A DNA stretch of 7,527 bases from Actinomycetota bacterium (lineage in GTDB: Bacteria > Actinomycetota > Thermoleophilia > Gaiellales > Gaiellaceae): positions 1-7,527 of the forward strand of contig JACCRW010000070.1 in the NCBI GenBank assembly GCA_013813345.1, written 5' to 3'. Of this stretch, positions 1 to 5,567 are shown piece by piece. Numbering within the stretch: the first letter of the stretch is position 1; the number at the start of each line of letters is the position of its first letter. Both the position numbers and the translations under genes were made by a program. Under the pieces are notes generated by a model. It was not told the DNA's origin. It did no database searches and saw nothing but the letters and a program-made list of their open reading frames with translations.

Positions 1-2
1 GT

Positions 3-323
3 GTCCGGTGTGTGGAGCTCGCGACCATTTCGGCGACGTTCTCCCAATCGCTTGACGGAAAGACGGGAAGCCTCGACGACGTCAGATATCTCCTCGACTC
101 GATCGCCGACACGGTTCCTGCCGAGATCGAAGACGACTACGAGGTTCTCGTCGCGAGCTTCGGCAAGATCGCCGAGGCGTTGCAGGATGTGGATTTCGGA
201 TATGGCACGACTCAGAACCCGGAGGATCTGCAGAAGATTCAGAAGCTTGCGGCGACGCTCGACGTGGGAAAGGTGCGAGGGGCGGCGACAAGCGTCGAGG
301 CCTGGGCGAAGGCCAACTGCTAG
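3..323 (+). CDS. 3' end of a small, probably secreted protein of unknown function (5' truncated)
   Basis: The frame is open from the left edge to a TAG at 321-323 and gives about 106 residues. It probably begins outside the window. A GTG at 12 could be read as a start, but nothing like a ribosome binding site precedes it and codons V-R-C lie in frame before it. The product is acidic and apparently helical, with a duplicated flavour (segments around SLDDVRYLLDSIADTVPAEI and EDLQKIQKLAATLD). It ends in KANC, so the last residue is Cys, and another Cys (codon 9-11) lies near the left edge. In my recollection, small exported actinobacterial proteins with a Cys near the mature N-terminus and a terminal Cys are common, so a disulfide is plausible but inferred. 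I see no enzyme motif. The signal peptide, if present, would lie outside the window. It is followed after 73 bp by the first sigma-factor gene. Confidence 0.6.
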   Translation, partial: VRCVELATISATFSQSLDGKTGSLDDVRYLLDSIADTVPAEIEDDYEVLVASFGKIAEALQDVDFGYGTTQNPEDLQKIQKLAATLDVGKVRGAATSVEAWAKANC

Positions 324-396
324 ACCCGCCGCCGGCCGACCGCGTTTCAGAGGCCGATCGTCCAGGTAGAAGTCGCGCAGGCTTGCCGCCGAACCT

Positions 397-1473
397 ATGA
401 CGACGATCGACATCGACCACATCCTGCGCACCGACGGCGTTCAGCAGTTGCTCGAGAGCGCCGAGCAGGCCGGGTCGTTGCGCGCGGCTCAGCTTGTCGA
501 GCTCGTCGAGGCGCACGAGCTCGATGTCTTCGAGCAGGACGCGCTCCACCGTGAGCTCGAGCAACGTGGGATCGAGCTGATTCCGGAGGATTCGGCGTCG
601 CCCGAGTCAGAAGCGGTCTCTGCCGAGCTTCCTGTGGCGCCGGCAGCCGCTCAGGAGACGACGACCGACGCGCTCCAGCTGTTCCTGCGCGAAGCAGGTC
701 GCCACCAGCTCCTGACCGCCGCCCAGGAGGTCGAGCTCGCGAAGCGGATCGAACGAGGCGACCCGGAGGCGAAGCAGCGGATGATCCAGTCGAACCTGCG
801 GCTCGTCGTCTCGATCGCCAAGAACTATCGCAACCAAGGGCTACCCTTCCTCGACCTGATCCAGGAAGGGACGCTCGGCCTGATCCGCGCCGTCGAGAAG
901 TTCGACTGGCGCCGCGGCTTCAAGTTCTCGACCTACGCGACCTGGTGGATCCGCCAAGCGGTCGCGCGGGCGCTGGCGGACAAGGCCCGCACGATCCGGA
1001 TGCCCGTCCACATCGTCGAGCGGCTGCAGAAGATGAATCGCGCCGAGAGGACGCTCTGGACGCAGCTCGGCCGCGAGCCGAAGCTCGAGGAGATCGCCGA
1101 GGAAGCCTCGCTACCCCTTCAGCAGGCGATCGAGGTTCGGGCTGCCGCGCGAGCATCGACAAGCCTCGACCAGCCCGTCGGCGAGACGGAAGACGCCGTC
1201 TTCGGCGACTTCGTGGCCGGCGAGGGGCCGCTGCCCGAGGAAGAGGTCGAGGTCTCGCTCCGCAGCCAGGCGTTGAAGGAGGCGCTGGAGACGCTCGGTG
1301 AGCGCGAGCGGCAGGTGGTGACCCTTCGCTACGGCCTCGCAGAGTCCGAGCCGAAGACGCTCGAGGAGATCGGGCGCCGGCTCGGGCTGACGCGCGAGCG
1401 CGTCCGACAGATCGAGATCGACTCGCTCAAGCGGCTCTCGACGCTGCGCGAGATGGAAGCCGTCGCGCTCTAG
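397..1473 (+). CDS. RpoD/SigA-like sigma-70 factor (group 1 or 2) with region 1.1
   Basis: This is an RNA polymerase sigma subunit of 358 residues that directs core polymerase to -10/-35 promoters. Residues 5-65 look like region 1.1 and end in the typical RGIELIPE. Region 1.2 is at about 89-122 (LFLREAGRHQLLT). Region 2 is at about 125-203, with the core-binding stretch LIQEGTLGLIRAVEKFD and the melting/-10 segment STYATWWIRQ. Region 3 follows to about 285. Region 4 is at 295-353, with the helix-turn-helix LTRERVRQIE contacting the -35. The residue equivalent to E. coli sigma70 T440, which helps read the -12 base, is Ala190; the Gln437 equivalent (Q187) is kept. The ATG is the only start after an in-frame TAG at 367-369, and no good Shine-Dalgarno precedes it. 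The stop overlaps the stop of the opposing sigma gene. Family assignment is certain; primary versus alternative status is not. Confidence 0.95.
   Translation: MTTIDIDHILRTDGVQQLLESAEQAGSLRAAQLVELVEAHELDVFEQDALHRELEQRGIELIPEDSASPESEAVSAELPVAPAAAQETTTDALQLFLREAGRHQLLTAAQEVELAKRIERGDPEAKQRMIQSNLRLVVSIAKNYRNQGLPFLDLIQEGTLGLIRAVEKFDWRRGFKFSTYATWWIRQAVARALADKARTIRMPVHIVERLQKMNRAERTLWTQLGREPKLEEIAEEASLPLQQAIEVRAAARASTSLDQPVGETEDAVFGDFVAGEGPLPEEEVEVSLRSQALKEALETLGERERQVVTLRYGLAESEPKTLEEIGRRLGLTRERVRQIEIDSLKRLSTLREMEAVAL
1470..1473. other. Shared CTAG: overlapping stop codons of the two sigma genes
   Basis: The palindrome CTAG supplies TAG on the plus strand (1471-1473) and TAG on the minus strand (1472-1470). 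There is no spacer and no hairpin with a T-tract within reach, so each transcript must end inside the opposite gene or overlap it. Confidence 0.95.
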
Positions 1474-2441
1474 CTGCGGAGGTAGAACTCGAGCGCCGGA
1501 GCGATCGAGCGGAGCTCGCGCAGGGCGCGAGACTCGAGCTGGCGAACGCGCTCGCGCGTGATCCCGAGGCCGGCGCCGACCTCTTCGAGCGTCTCCGGTG
1601 CGACACCGTCCAGCCCGAAGCGCCTGCCGAGGACATGCCGCATGCGCGGATTCAGCGATTCGAGCGCCACCGCGAGTTCCTGGGCACGCAACCGCTCGGC
1701 GGTCTCGACGTCCGGCTCGGCCGACTTCGTGTCCTGAAGCAGGTCGCCGTACAGGCTCTCCCCATCGCCCACGGGTGTCTCGAGACTGAGCGAGTCCTCG
1801 ACCAGCTCGAGCAGCTCGCGGACGCGGAGGGCCGTGAAACCGCTCTCCTCGGCGATCTCCTCGAGCTTCGGCTCGCGGTTCAGCTTCTGGGCGAGCAGCC
1901 GGCGTGACCGCGTCACTCGCCGCACCTGCTCGGCGACGTGGACGGGCAGCCGGATCGTCCGCCCCTGCTCGGCGAGGGCGCGCGTGACAGCCTGGCGGAT
2001 CCACCAGGTGGCGTAGGTCGAGAGCTTGAACCCCATTCGGTAGTCGAACTTCTCGACTGCCCGGATCAGGCCGAGATTTCCTTCCTGGATCAGATCGAGC
2101 AGCGGCACTCCCGCCTTCGTGTAGTTGCGGGTGATCGACATCACGAGCCGGAGGTTCGACTCGATCAGCTTCCGCTTGGCTGCCTCGTCGCCGAGGTCCT
2201 TGCGGCGCGCGAGCTCGCGCTCCTCATTGACGGTGAGGAGGCGCCCATCGCCGATCGCGCGGACGTAGAGCTTGAGCGGGTCCTGAGTCGCCTCCGCGAC
2301 AGGCGCGCCCTCGGGCTCGTTCTCGGTGGGCTCGTCCTCGCTCTCGGGTTCCTCCCCGGCCGGATCGTCCAATGCGGGCAGGAGCTCCAGATACGGCTCG
2401 GATACGGAGTCGGCGAGGGGCTCGGCTGCATTGTGCTCCAC
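1470..2441 (-). CDS. RpoD-like sigma-70 factor (group 1 or 2) without region 1.1
   Basis: This 323-residue sigma-70 protein is a paralogue of its tail-to-tail neighbour. The first 50 or so residues are acidic and low in complexity (EEPESEDEPTENEPEG at 30-45), with no recognisable region 1.1. Region 1.2 starts at DPLKLYVRAI (54-63). Region 2 is at about 88-168 (LLDLIQEGNLGLIRAVEKFD, then STYATWWIRQAVTRAL) and keeps both -12 readers, Q150 and T153. Region 3 runs to about 250. Region 4 is at about 258-312, with ITRERVRQLE. Region 4.1 is unusual: NPRMRHVLGRRFGL replaces the usual RER-x-V...RYGL pattern. GTG at 2441-2439 is the only start codon downstream of an in-frame TAG at 2549-2547, so the start is constrained although no Shine-Dalgarno is visible. 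Its conserved -10 and -35 reading residues suggest housekeeping-type promoters. Which of the pair is the primary factor cannot be settled here. Confidence 0.95.
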   Translation of the reverse strand: MEHNAAEPLADSVSEPYLELLPALDDPAGEEPESEDEPTENEPEGAPVAEATQDPLKLYVRAIGDGRLLTVNEERELARRKDLGDEAAKRKLIESNLRLVMSITRNYTKAGVPLLDLIQEGNLGLIRAVEKFDYRMGFKLSTYATWWIRQAVTRALAEQGRTIRLPVHVAEQVRRVTRSRRLLAQKLNREPKLEEIAEESGFTALRVRELLELVEDSLSLETPVGDGESLYGDLLQDTKSAEPDVETAERLRAQELAVALESLNPRMRHVLGRRFGLDGVAPETLEEVGAGLGITRERVRQLESRALRELRSIAPALEFYLRS

Positions 2442-2629
2442 TGTGAGCGATCTATCGGCGTGGAGCGACGCAGGCTTGAGCCTCGAGGGTCGGGAGCGAG
2501 GGAACGGGTCGGCTGTCGCGAACCTCCCTTGGAGCCGAGGTCCGTCCTAACTTCCCCACAACACCTTTCGTCTAGCCTTTTCAAGTCCAGTCCTCACCAG
2601 CCGATTACGAACCTAGGATCAACCGAACT
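2442..2629. other. 188-bp divergent spacer between the second sigma gene and the amidotransferase gene
   Basis: No gene is seen here. The right half (about 2541-2629) is richer in A and T than the surroundings and is the likely site of both promoters. Candidates are a TAGGAT just before the amidotransferase and an AACTT-16 bp-GTCTAG pair at 2549-2575. On the minus strand a TTGAAA (2583-2578) resembles a -35, but no convincing -10 follows. A minus-strand GGGAGGT (2529-2523) is not followed by a start codon at useful distance. Confidence 0.6.
2614..2619 (+). promoter_or_regulatory. Candidate -10 element of the amidotransferase gene
   Basis: TAGGAT fits TAnnnT and ends 10 bases before the ATG at 2630. 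A start site about seven bases downstream would give a leader of only a few bases. No good -35 is seen at 16-18 bp. The embedded AGGA could instead be a weakly placed ribosome binding site, 11 bases from the ATG. Confidence 0.25.
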
Positions 2630-3427
2630 ATGTGTGGAATCGCCGGATATAGCCTCGATGGAGCCTCCCAGGTGAGGCGGACACTCGCGGCGCAGGCGCT
2701 TCTGGCCGGAATCGCTGAGCGAGGCGCAGACGCGGTCGGCTATGCCTACCGAAGCACGGACTCCGCCGTTAGCATCGTCAAGCGGCGATCGGGCGCGAGC
2801 GCTCTCCTCGACGAGCTGTACGTGCCGGCGGCGGCGACCCAGGTGCTCGTGCACGTTCGCGACTACACCAAGGGTCATCCCACGATCGAGGCCAACAACC
2901 ACCCGATCCGGCACGGCGCCGTCGTCGGGATCCACAACGGGATCATCGTCAACGACGATGAGATCTTCGAGCGCTACGGCTTCCAGCGGGCGACTCCGGA
3001 GATGACCGTCGACTCCGAGGCGATCTTCGCGCTCGCGGAGCATGCCGACGGGCGCTCCGAGGTGCTCGAGGAGCTGCACGGCGCGATGGCCACGAGCTGG
3101 CTCGACGAGCGTGCGCCCTCGACGCTCTTCCTCGCCCGCGCGGTCGGCCGGCCGCTCTGGATCGGGACGACCGGCAAGGAGCTCTTCTTCGCCTCGACCC
3201 GCGACGCACTCGACGTGCTGGAACGGACGATCCGGCTGTCGCTGCGCAAGCGCGAGCTCGACGAGGGCACGTTGCTCCATGTCGTCGACGGCCACGTCGA
3301 GTCCGTCCATCGCTTCCATCCGGATCGCTCCTATGTCGAGGAGACGATCCTTCCCTCCGTTCGGGCCCCGCAGGAGGGCGTTTCCTGTCTCAAGCGGCTC
3401 GCAGCGATCGCTCTCGCGGCCGGTTAG
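2630..3427 (+). CDS. Stand-alone class II (Ntn-hydrolase) glutamine amidotransferase domain protein
   Basis: This 265-residue protein is essentially one glutaminase domain like the N-terminal halves of GlmS, PurF and AsnB, which release ammonia from glutamine. The start is fixed by chemistry: MCGIAGY places the nucleophile Cys2 directly after the removable Met. Further family landmarks are RGADAVGYAY (31-40), VHVRDYT with R77 (glutamine carboxylate binding), NNHPIRHG (89-96), IHNGIIVND with N103-G104 (oxyanion hole), and TVDSE (126-130), matching the TDTE-type motif of GlmS. No SIS, phosphoribosyltransferase or synthetase domain follows. The tail ends about residue 265 with a short Ala-rich helix and a lone Cys253. 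An acceptor partner, if any, must be encoded elsewhere; the murT-gatD operon nearby has its own glutaminase of a different fold. It is divergent from the second sigma gene and convergent with the repeat protein, overlapping by 4 bp. Domain call is secure; substrate and pathway are unknown. Confidence 0.9.
   Translation: MCGIAGYSLDGASQVRRTLAAQALLAGIAERGADAVGYAYRSTDSAVSIVKRRSGASALLDELYVPAAATQVLVHVRDYTKGHPTIEANNHPIRHGAVVGIHNGIIVNDDEIFERYGFQRATPEMTVDSEAIFALAEHADGRSEVLEELHGAMATSWLDERAPSTLFLARAVGRPLWIGTTGKELFFASTRDALDVLERTIRLSLRKRELDEGTLLHVVDGHVESVHRFHPDRSYVEETILPSVRAPQEGVSCLKRLAAIALAAG
3424..3427. other. TTAG: overlapping stop codons of the amidotransferase and repeat-protein genes
   Basis: TAG on the plus strand (3425-3427) and TAA on the minus strand (3426-3424) share four bases. 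No terminator hairpin with a T-tract is visible on either side. Confidence 0.95.
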
Positions 3428-4107
3428 ACGCCAACAGCGCCGTCCGGCGCGACGCTGACGTTCTCGTCGAGTAGCCGCTCGCGGACGAGGTACTGGAATG
3501 CGGCCCACGCGGGCTGGACGTCGATCATCCGGTAGACCTGCCATTCGGTGAGCAGAGTCGCATCCGCGCGCCGAGCCTGCTTCCAGTCGTCCATCTTGGG
3601 TAGGCGGCCAAGGCTACGCGCAAGCGTTGCTCCCTGCTCCACGGCCCGCTCGAGCCGTTCCTCCCCGAGGGGAACGTCGAATCCGGCCTCGCGAAGCGCC
3701 TGCGCGAGCGAGCCAAACGTGTGCCAGAGCAGCGATTTCGAGGGCATCGAGCCCTTGCGCGCGTCAAGGTCGCGGGCCGTTGGCGTCCTCCCCAGCTCCT
3801 TGCCGAGCGCGCGCAGCCGGCCGAGCAGCTCCTCGCGGGTCGCGAACCGCCGCGGGACGAGGCCGGCCCGGCGCTTCGCCGCGTTCCAGCTCCCGAAATG
3901 CTCGATCACCGTCTGCGGATGCACCTTCGTCTGAGGGTCCGCGGCGAACTCCCGCATGGTCGGCGAGCGTCCGAGTCGGGCCGCGCTCTCCCGGAGCTCC
4001 GCCAGGATCTGCTCGTCGGTGTACCGCTTTCGGATCCCCGCCTGGAAATCGGCCAGCGCCTGGGGATCGATGCCTGCCACCGACGGGTGGCGGCGACCTC
4101 GTGCCAT
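3424..4107 (-). CDS. Protein with homing-endonuclease-associated (HNH_repeat-type) repeats, no nuclease domain
   Basis: This 227-residue basic protein consists of a short leader (1-28) and repeats of about 60 residues. Repeat 1 (about 29-83) and repeat 2 (about 88-143) share the pattern LGR(S/T)PT...FGSxxxAxxxAG. LGRSPT begins at 45 and LGRTPT at 105; FGSW at 71 and FGSL at 131, so the period is exactly 60. A diverged third copy (about 149-212) keeps LGRLPK at 166 and an aromatic W201-AAF. The pattern matches, from memory, the Pfam homing endonuclease associated repeat (PF18780), thought to bind DNA beside HNH or other nucleases. No HNH, GIY-YIG or LAGLIDADG motif is visible, so a DNA-binding or regulatory role is an inference. 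The start is bounded by an in-frame TAA four codons upstream. It is divergent from murT, and its TAA stop overlaps the amidotransferase TAG. Confidence 0.82.
   Translation of the reverse strand: MARGRRHPSVAGIDPQALADFQAGIRKRYTDEQILAELRESAARLGRSPTMREFAADPQTKVHPQTVIEHFGSWNAAKRRAGLVPRRFATREELLGRLRALGKELGRTPTARDLDARKGSMPSKSLLWHTFGSLAQALREAGFDVPLGEERLERAVEQGATLARSLGRLPKMDDWKQARRADATLLTEWQVYRMIDVQPAWAAFQYLVRERLLDENVSVAPDGAVGV
3472..4023 (-). repeat. Three tandem protein repeats, 60-residue period, inside the repeat-protein gene
   Basis: Copies lie at about 4023-3859, 3846-3679 and 3663-3472. The first two are in exact 60-residue register at the LGR-S/T-PT, FGS and AG positions; the third is diverged. 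The similarity is at protein level and I did not see long direct nucleotide repeats, so the duplication is old. Confidence 0.7.
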
Positions 4108-4113
4108 GCAAGT

Positions 4114-4141
4114 AGCTTAGAGCAGATTGACGATTATGCAA
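4114..4141 (-). promoter_or_regulatory. Candidate promoter of the repeat-protein gene
   Basis: On the minus strand TTGCAT (4141-4136) is followed after 16 bp by TAAGCT (4119-4114), then six bases to the ATG at 4107. Initiation at the usual distance would fall on or next to the A of the ATG, giving a leaderless mRNA; no Shine-Dalgarno is present. An alternative -10, CATAAT (4138-4133), lies in the same segment. Confidence 0.35.
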
Positions 4142-4181
4142 GAGGGCGCGAGCAGGCACGCCGATTTCGGACTGCCTCATC

Positions 4182-4187
4182 TACGCT
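4182..4187 (+). promoter_or_regulatory. Candidate -10 element of murT-gatD
   Basis: TACGCT fits TAnnnT, nine bases before the murT ATG. No convincing -35 is found at 16-18 bp. A TTGACG at 4127-4132 looks like a -35 but has no -10 at the right spacing. Confidence 0.2.
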
Positions 4188-4196
4188 CGCAGCCAG

Positions 4197-5567
4197 ATGA
4201 GCGCCCGCCTCGCCATCGAGTCCACCGCCGCCCGGCTTGCCGCCCGGCTCTCCCGGCTCGCGCGTACCGGCGGCGGCACGACGATTCCGGGCAAGCTGCT
4301 CTGGAAGCTCGATCCGGGAGCGATCGACGCGCTCGCAGCCCGACTCCCCCTCGGCGCCGTGATCGTCTCGGCCACGAATGGCAAGACGACCACGACCGCG
4401 ATGGTCGCCGAGATCCTCGGACCCGGGACTCGACTCGCCTGGAATCGCTCCGGCGCGAACCTGCTCTCGGGAATCGCCTCCGCGCTCCTCACGGCGGACG
4501 ACGCGGAGCTCGGCCTGCTCGAGGTCGACGAGGCAGCGCTTCCGGAGGCCGCGCGACGGCTTCGGCCCCGCGCCCTGCTGCTCGGAAACCTCTTCCGCGA
4601 CCAGCTCGACCGCTACGGCGAGCTCGAGCACGTGGCGGAAGGCTGGCGACAGGCTGTACGCGCACTCCCCCACTCGACGACGCTCGTCGTCAACGGCGAC
4701 GATCCCCAGGTCGGCAGCCTGGCCGCTGGGCGGGAGGGTGCGATCGCCTATGGGCTGCACGATCCCCGACACGCGCGGCACGCGCTCCAGCATGCGGCTG
4801 ACAGTCGTTACTGCATCGTCTGCGGGCATCCCTACGAGTTCGCCGCGGCCTACGTCGGGCACCTGGGCGACTACCGCTGTCCCGCCTGCGGCCACGCGCG
4901 TCCGGAGCTTCAGATCTTCGCCCGCGAGATTGAGCTGCACGGCCTCGAGAGCGCCGCCTTCAAGCTCGTGACGCCGGCGGGGTCGGTGCCGATCCGACTG
5001 CGCCTGCCCGGCCTCTACAACGTCTACAACGCGGTCGGAGCGGCTGCGCTCGCCCAAGCGCTCGGGGTCGAGCTCGACCGGATCAAGGACGGCCTCGAGC
5101 GATTCGATCCGGCGTTCGGGCGCTTCGAGCGGATCGCGAGCGACGACAAGTCGATTCTGATCCTCCTGATCAAGAATCCGGCGGGCGCAAACGAGGTGGT
5201 GCGGACACTCGAGGACGGCGGCGCTCCCGCCGTTCTGCTCCTCGCTCTGAACGATGCGATCGCGGACGGGAAGGACGTGTCCTGGATCTGGGACGTCGAC
5301 TTCGAGCCGCTGCTCGCCACGACCGAGCGGGTGATCGCCTCGGGCGACCGCGCCGCGGAGCTCGGTCTGCGCTGTACCTACGGGGGCCTCGACGAGAGTG
5401 CGCTCGAGCTCGAGCCGGATCTGGAGCGAGCGCTCGACCGCGGGCTCGAGCTGACTCCACCGGGCGGCGAGCTCGTCGTGCTGCCGACCTACACGGCGAT
5501 GCTCGCGTTGCAGCGCATCGTGACGGAGCGGGGCCTGACGAGGCCCTACTGGGAGGCGAAGGTATGA
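4197..5567 (+). CDS. murT: MurT, Mur-ligase-type subunit of lipid II isoglutaminyl synthase
   Basis: This 456-residue protein is the ATP-dependent ligase half of the MurT-GatD complex, which amidates the alpha-carboxyl of D-Glu in the lipid II stem peptide at the inner face of the membrane. The Mur-ligase P-loop is SATNGKTTTT (58-67), and LGNLFRDQLDRYGELE (129-144) is the family's central motif. A four-Cys zinc ribbon characteristic of MurT is present: C206-x2-C209 and C228-x2-C231. LPGLYNVYNAVGAAA (270-284) is the usual Mur-ligase hinge motif. The C-terminal domain of the DUF1727 type has LNDAIADGKDVSWIWD (351-366), the region expected to supply the aspartate of the GatD catalytic triad. Length fits the family. 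ATG 4197 is the first start after an in-frame TGA at 4128-4130 and lacks a Shine-Dalgarno. The stop overlaps gatD as ATGA, so equimolar, coupled expression is likely. Confidence 0.96.
   Translation: MSARLAIESTAARLAARLSRLARTGGGTTIPGKLLWKLDPGAIDALAARLPLGAVIVSATNGKTTTTAMVAEILGPGTRLAWNRSGANLLSGIASALLTADDAELGLLEVDEAALPEAARRLRPRALLLGNLFRDQLDRYGELEHVAEGWRQAVRALPHSTTLVVNGDDPQVGSLAAGREGAIAYGLHDPRHARHALQHAADSRYCIVCGHPYEFAAAYVGHLGDYRCPACGHARPELQIFAREIELHGLESAAFKLVTPAGSVPIRLRLPGLYNVYNAVGAAALAQALGVELDRIKDGLERFDPAFGRFERIASDDKSILILLIKNPAGANEVVRTLEDGGAPAVLLLALNDAIADGKDVSWIWDVDFEPLLATTERVIASGDRAAELGLRCTYGGLDESALELEPDLERALDRGLELTPPGGELVVLPTYTAMLALQRIVTERGLTRPYWEAKV
5551..5556 (+). promoter_or_regulatory. Strong Shine-Dalgarno for gatD
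   Basis: GGGAGG lies inside the murT 3' end, seven bases before the gatD ATG at 5564. It fixes the gatD start and contrasts with the operon-head genes here, none of which has a comparable site. Confidence 0.8.

Noticed and set aside
331..355. CGGCC...GGCCG inverted repeat after the first gene, as a terminator
   Set aside because: The stem is only 5 bp with a 14-base loop and no T-tract follows.
345..372. TTTCAG-16 bp-TAGAAG as the promoter of the first sigma gene
   Set aside because: The -35 matches TTGACA only at its first two bases and the -10 lacks the final T, so it is not distinguishable from background.
1111..2004. A 297-codon minus-strand open frame spanning the sigma junction
   Set aside because: It runs in a different frame from the real minus-strand sigma gene, has Arg/Ala-rich composition, and crosses both sigma genes.
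2477..2484. CCTCGAGG-type palindrome in the sigma/amidotransferase spacer as an operator
   Set aside because: Palindromic TCGA-centred strings are abundant in this sequence, and there is no second copy or flanking symmetry here.
1938..2675. A 245-codon plus-strand open frame over the second sigma gene and the spacer
   Set aside because: It is antisense to a clear sigma-70 protein, with composition typical of a shadow frame.
2594..3544. A 316-codon minus-strand open frame opposite the amidotransferase
   Set aside because: It is a shadow of the amidotransferase gene, which has all its catalytic motifs; no motif or start signal is seen in the shadow.
3424..4107. Repeat-protein gene as an active homing endonuclease or mobile element
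   Set aside because: No catalytic HNH, GIY-YIG or LAGLIDADG motif, no flanking repeats, and codon use like its neighbours.
4127..4132. TTGACG as the -35 of murT
   Set aside because: No TAnnnT-like hexamer occurs 16-18 bp downstream; that stretch is GC-rich.
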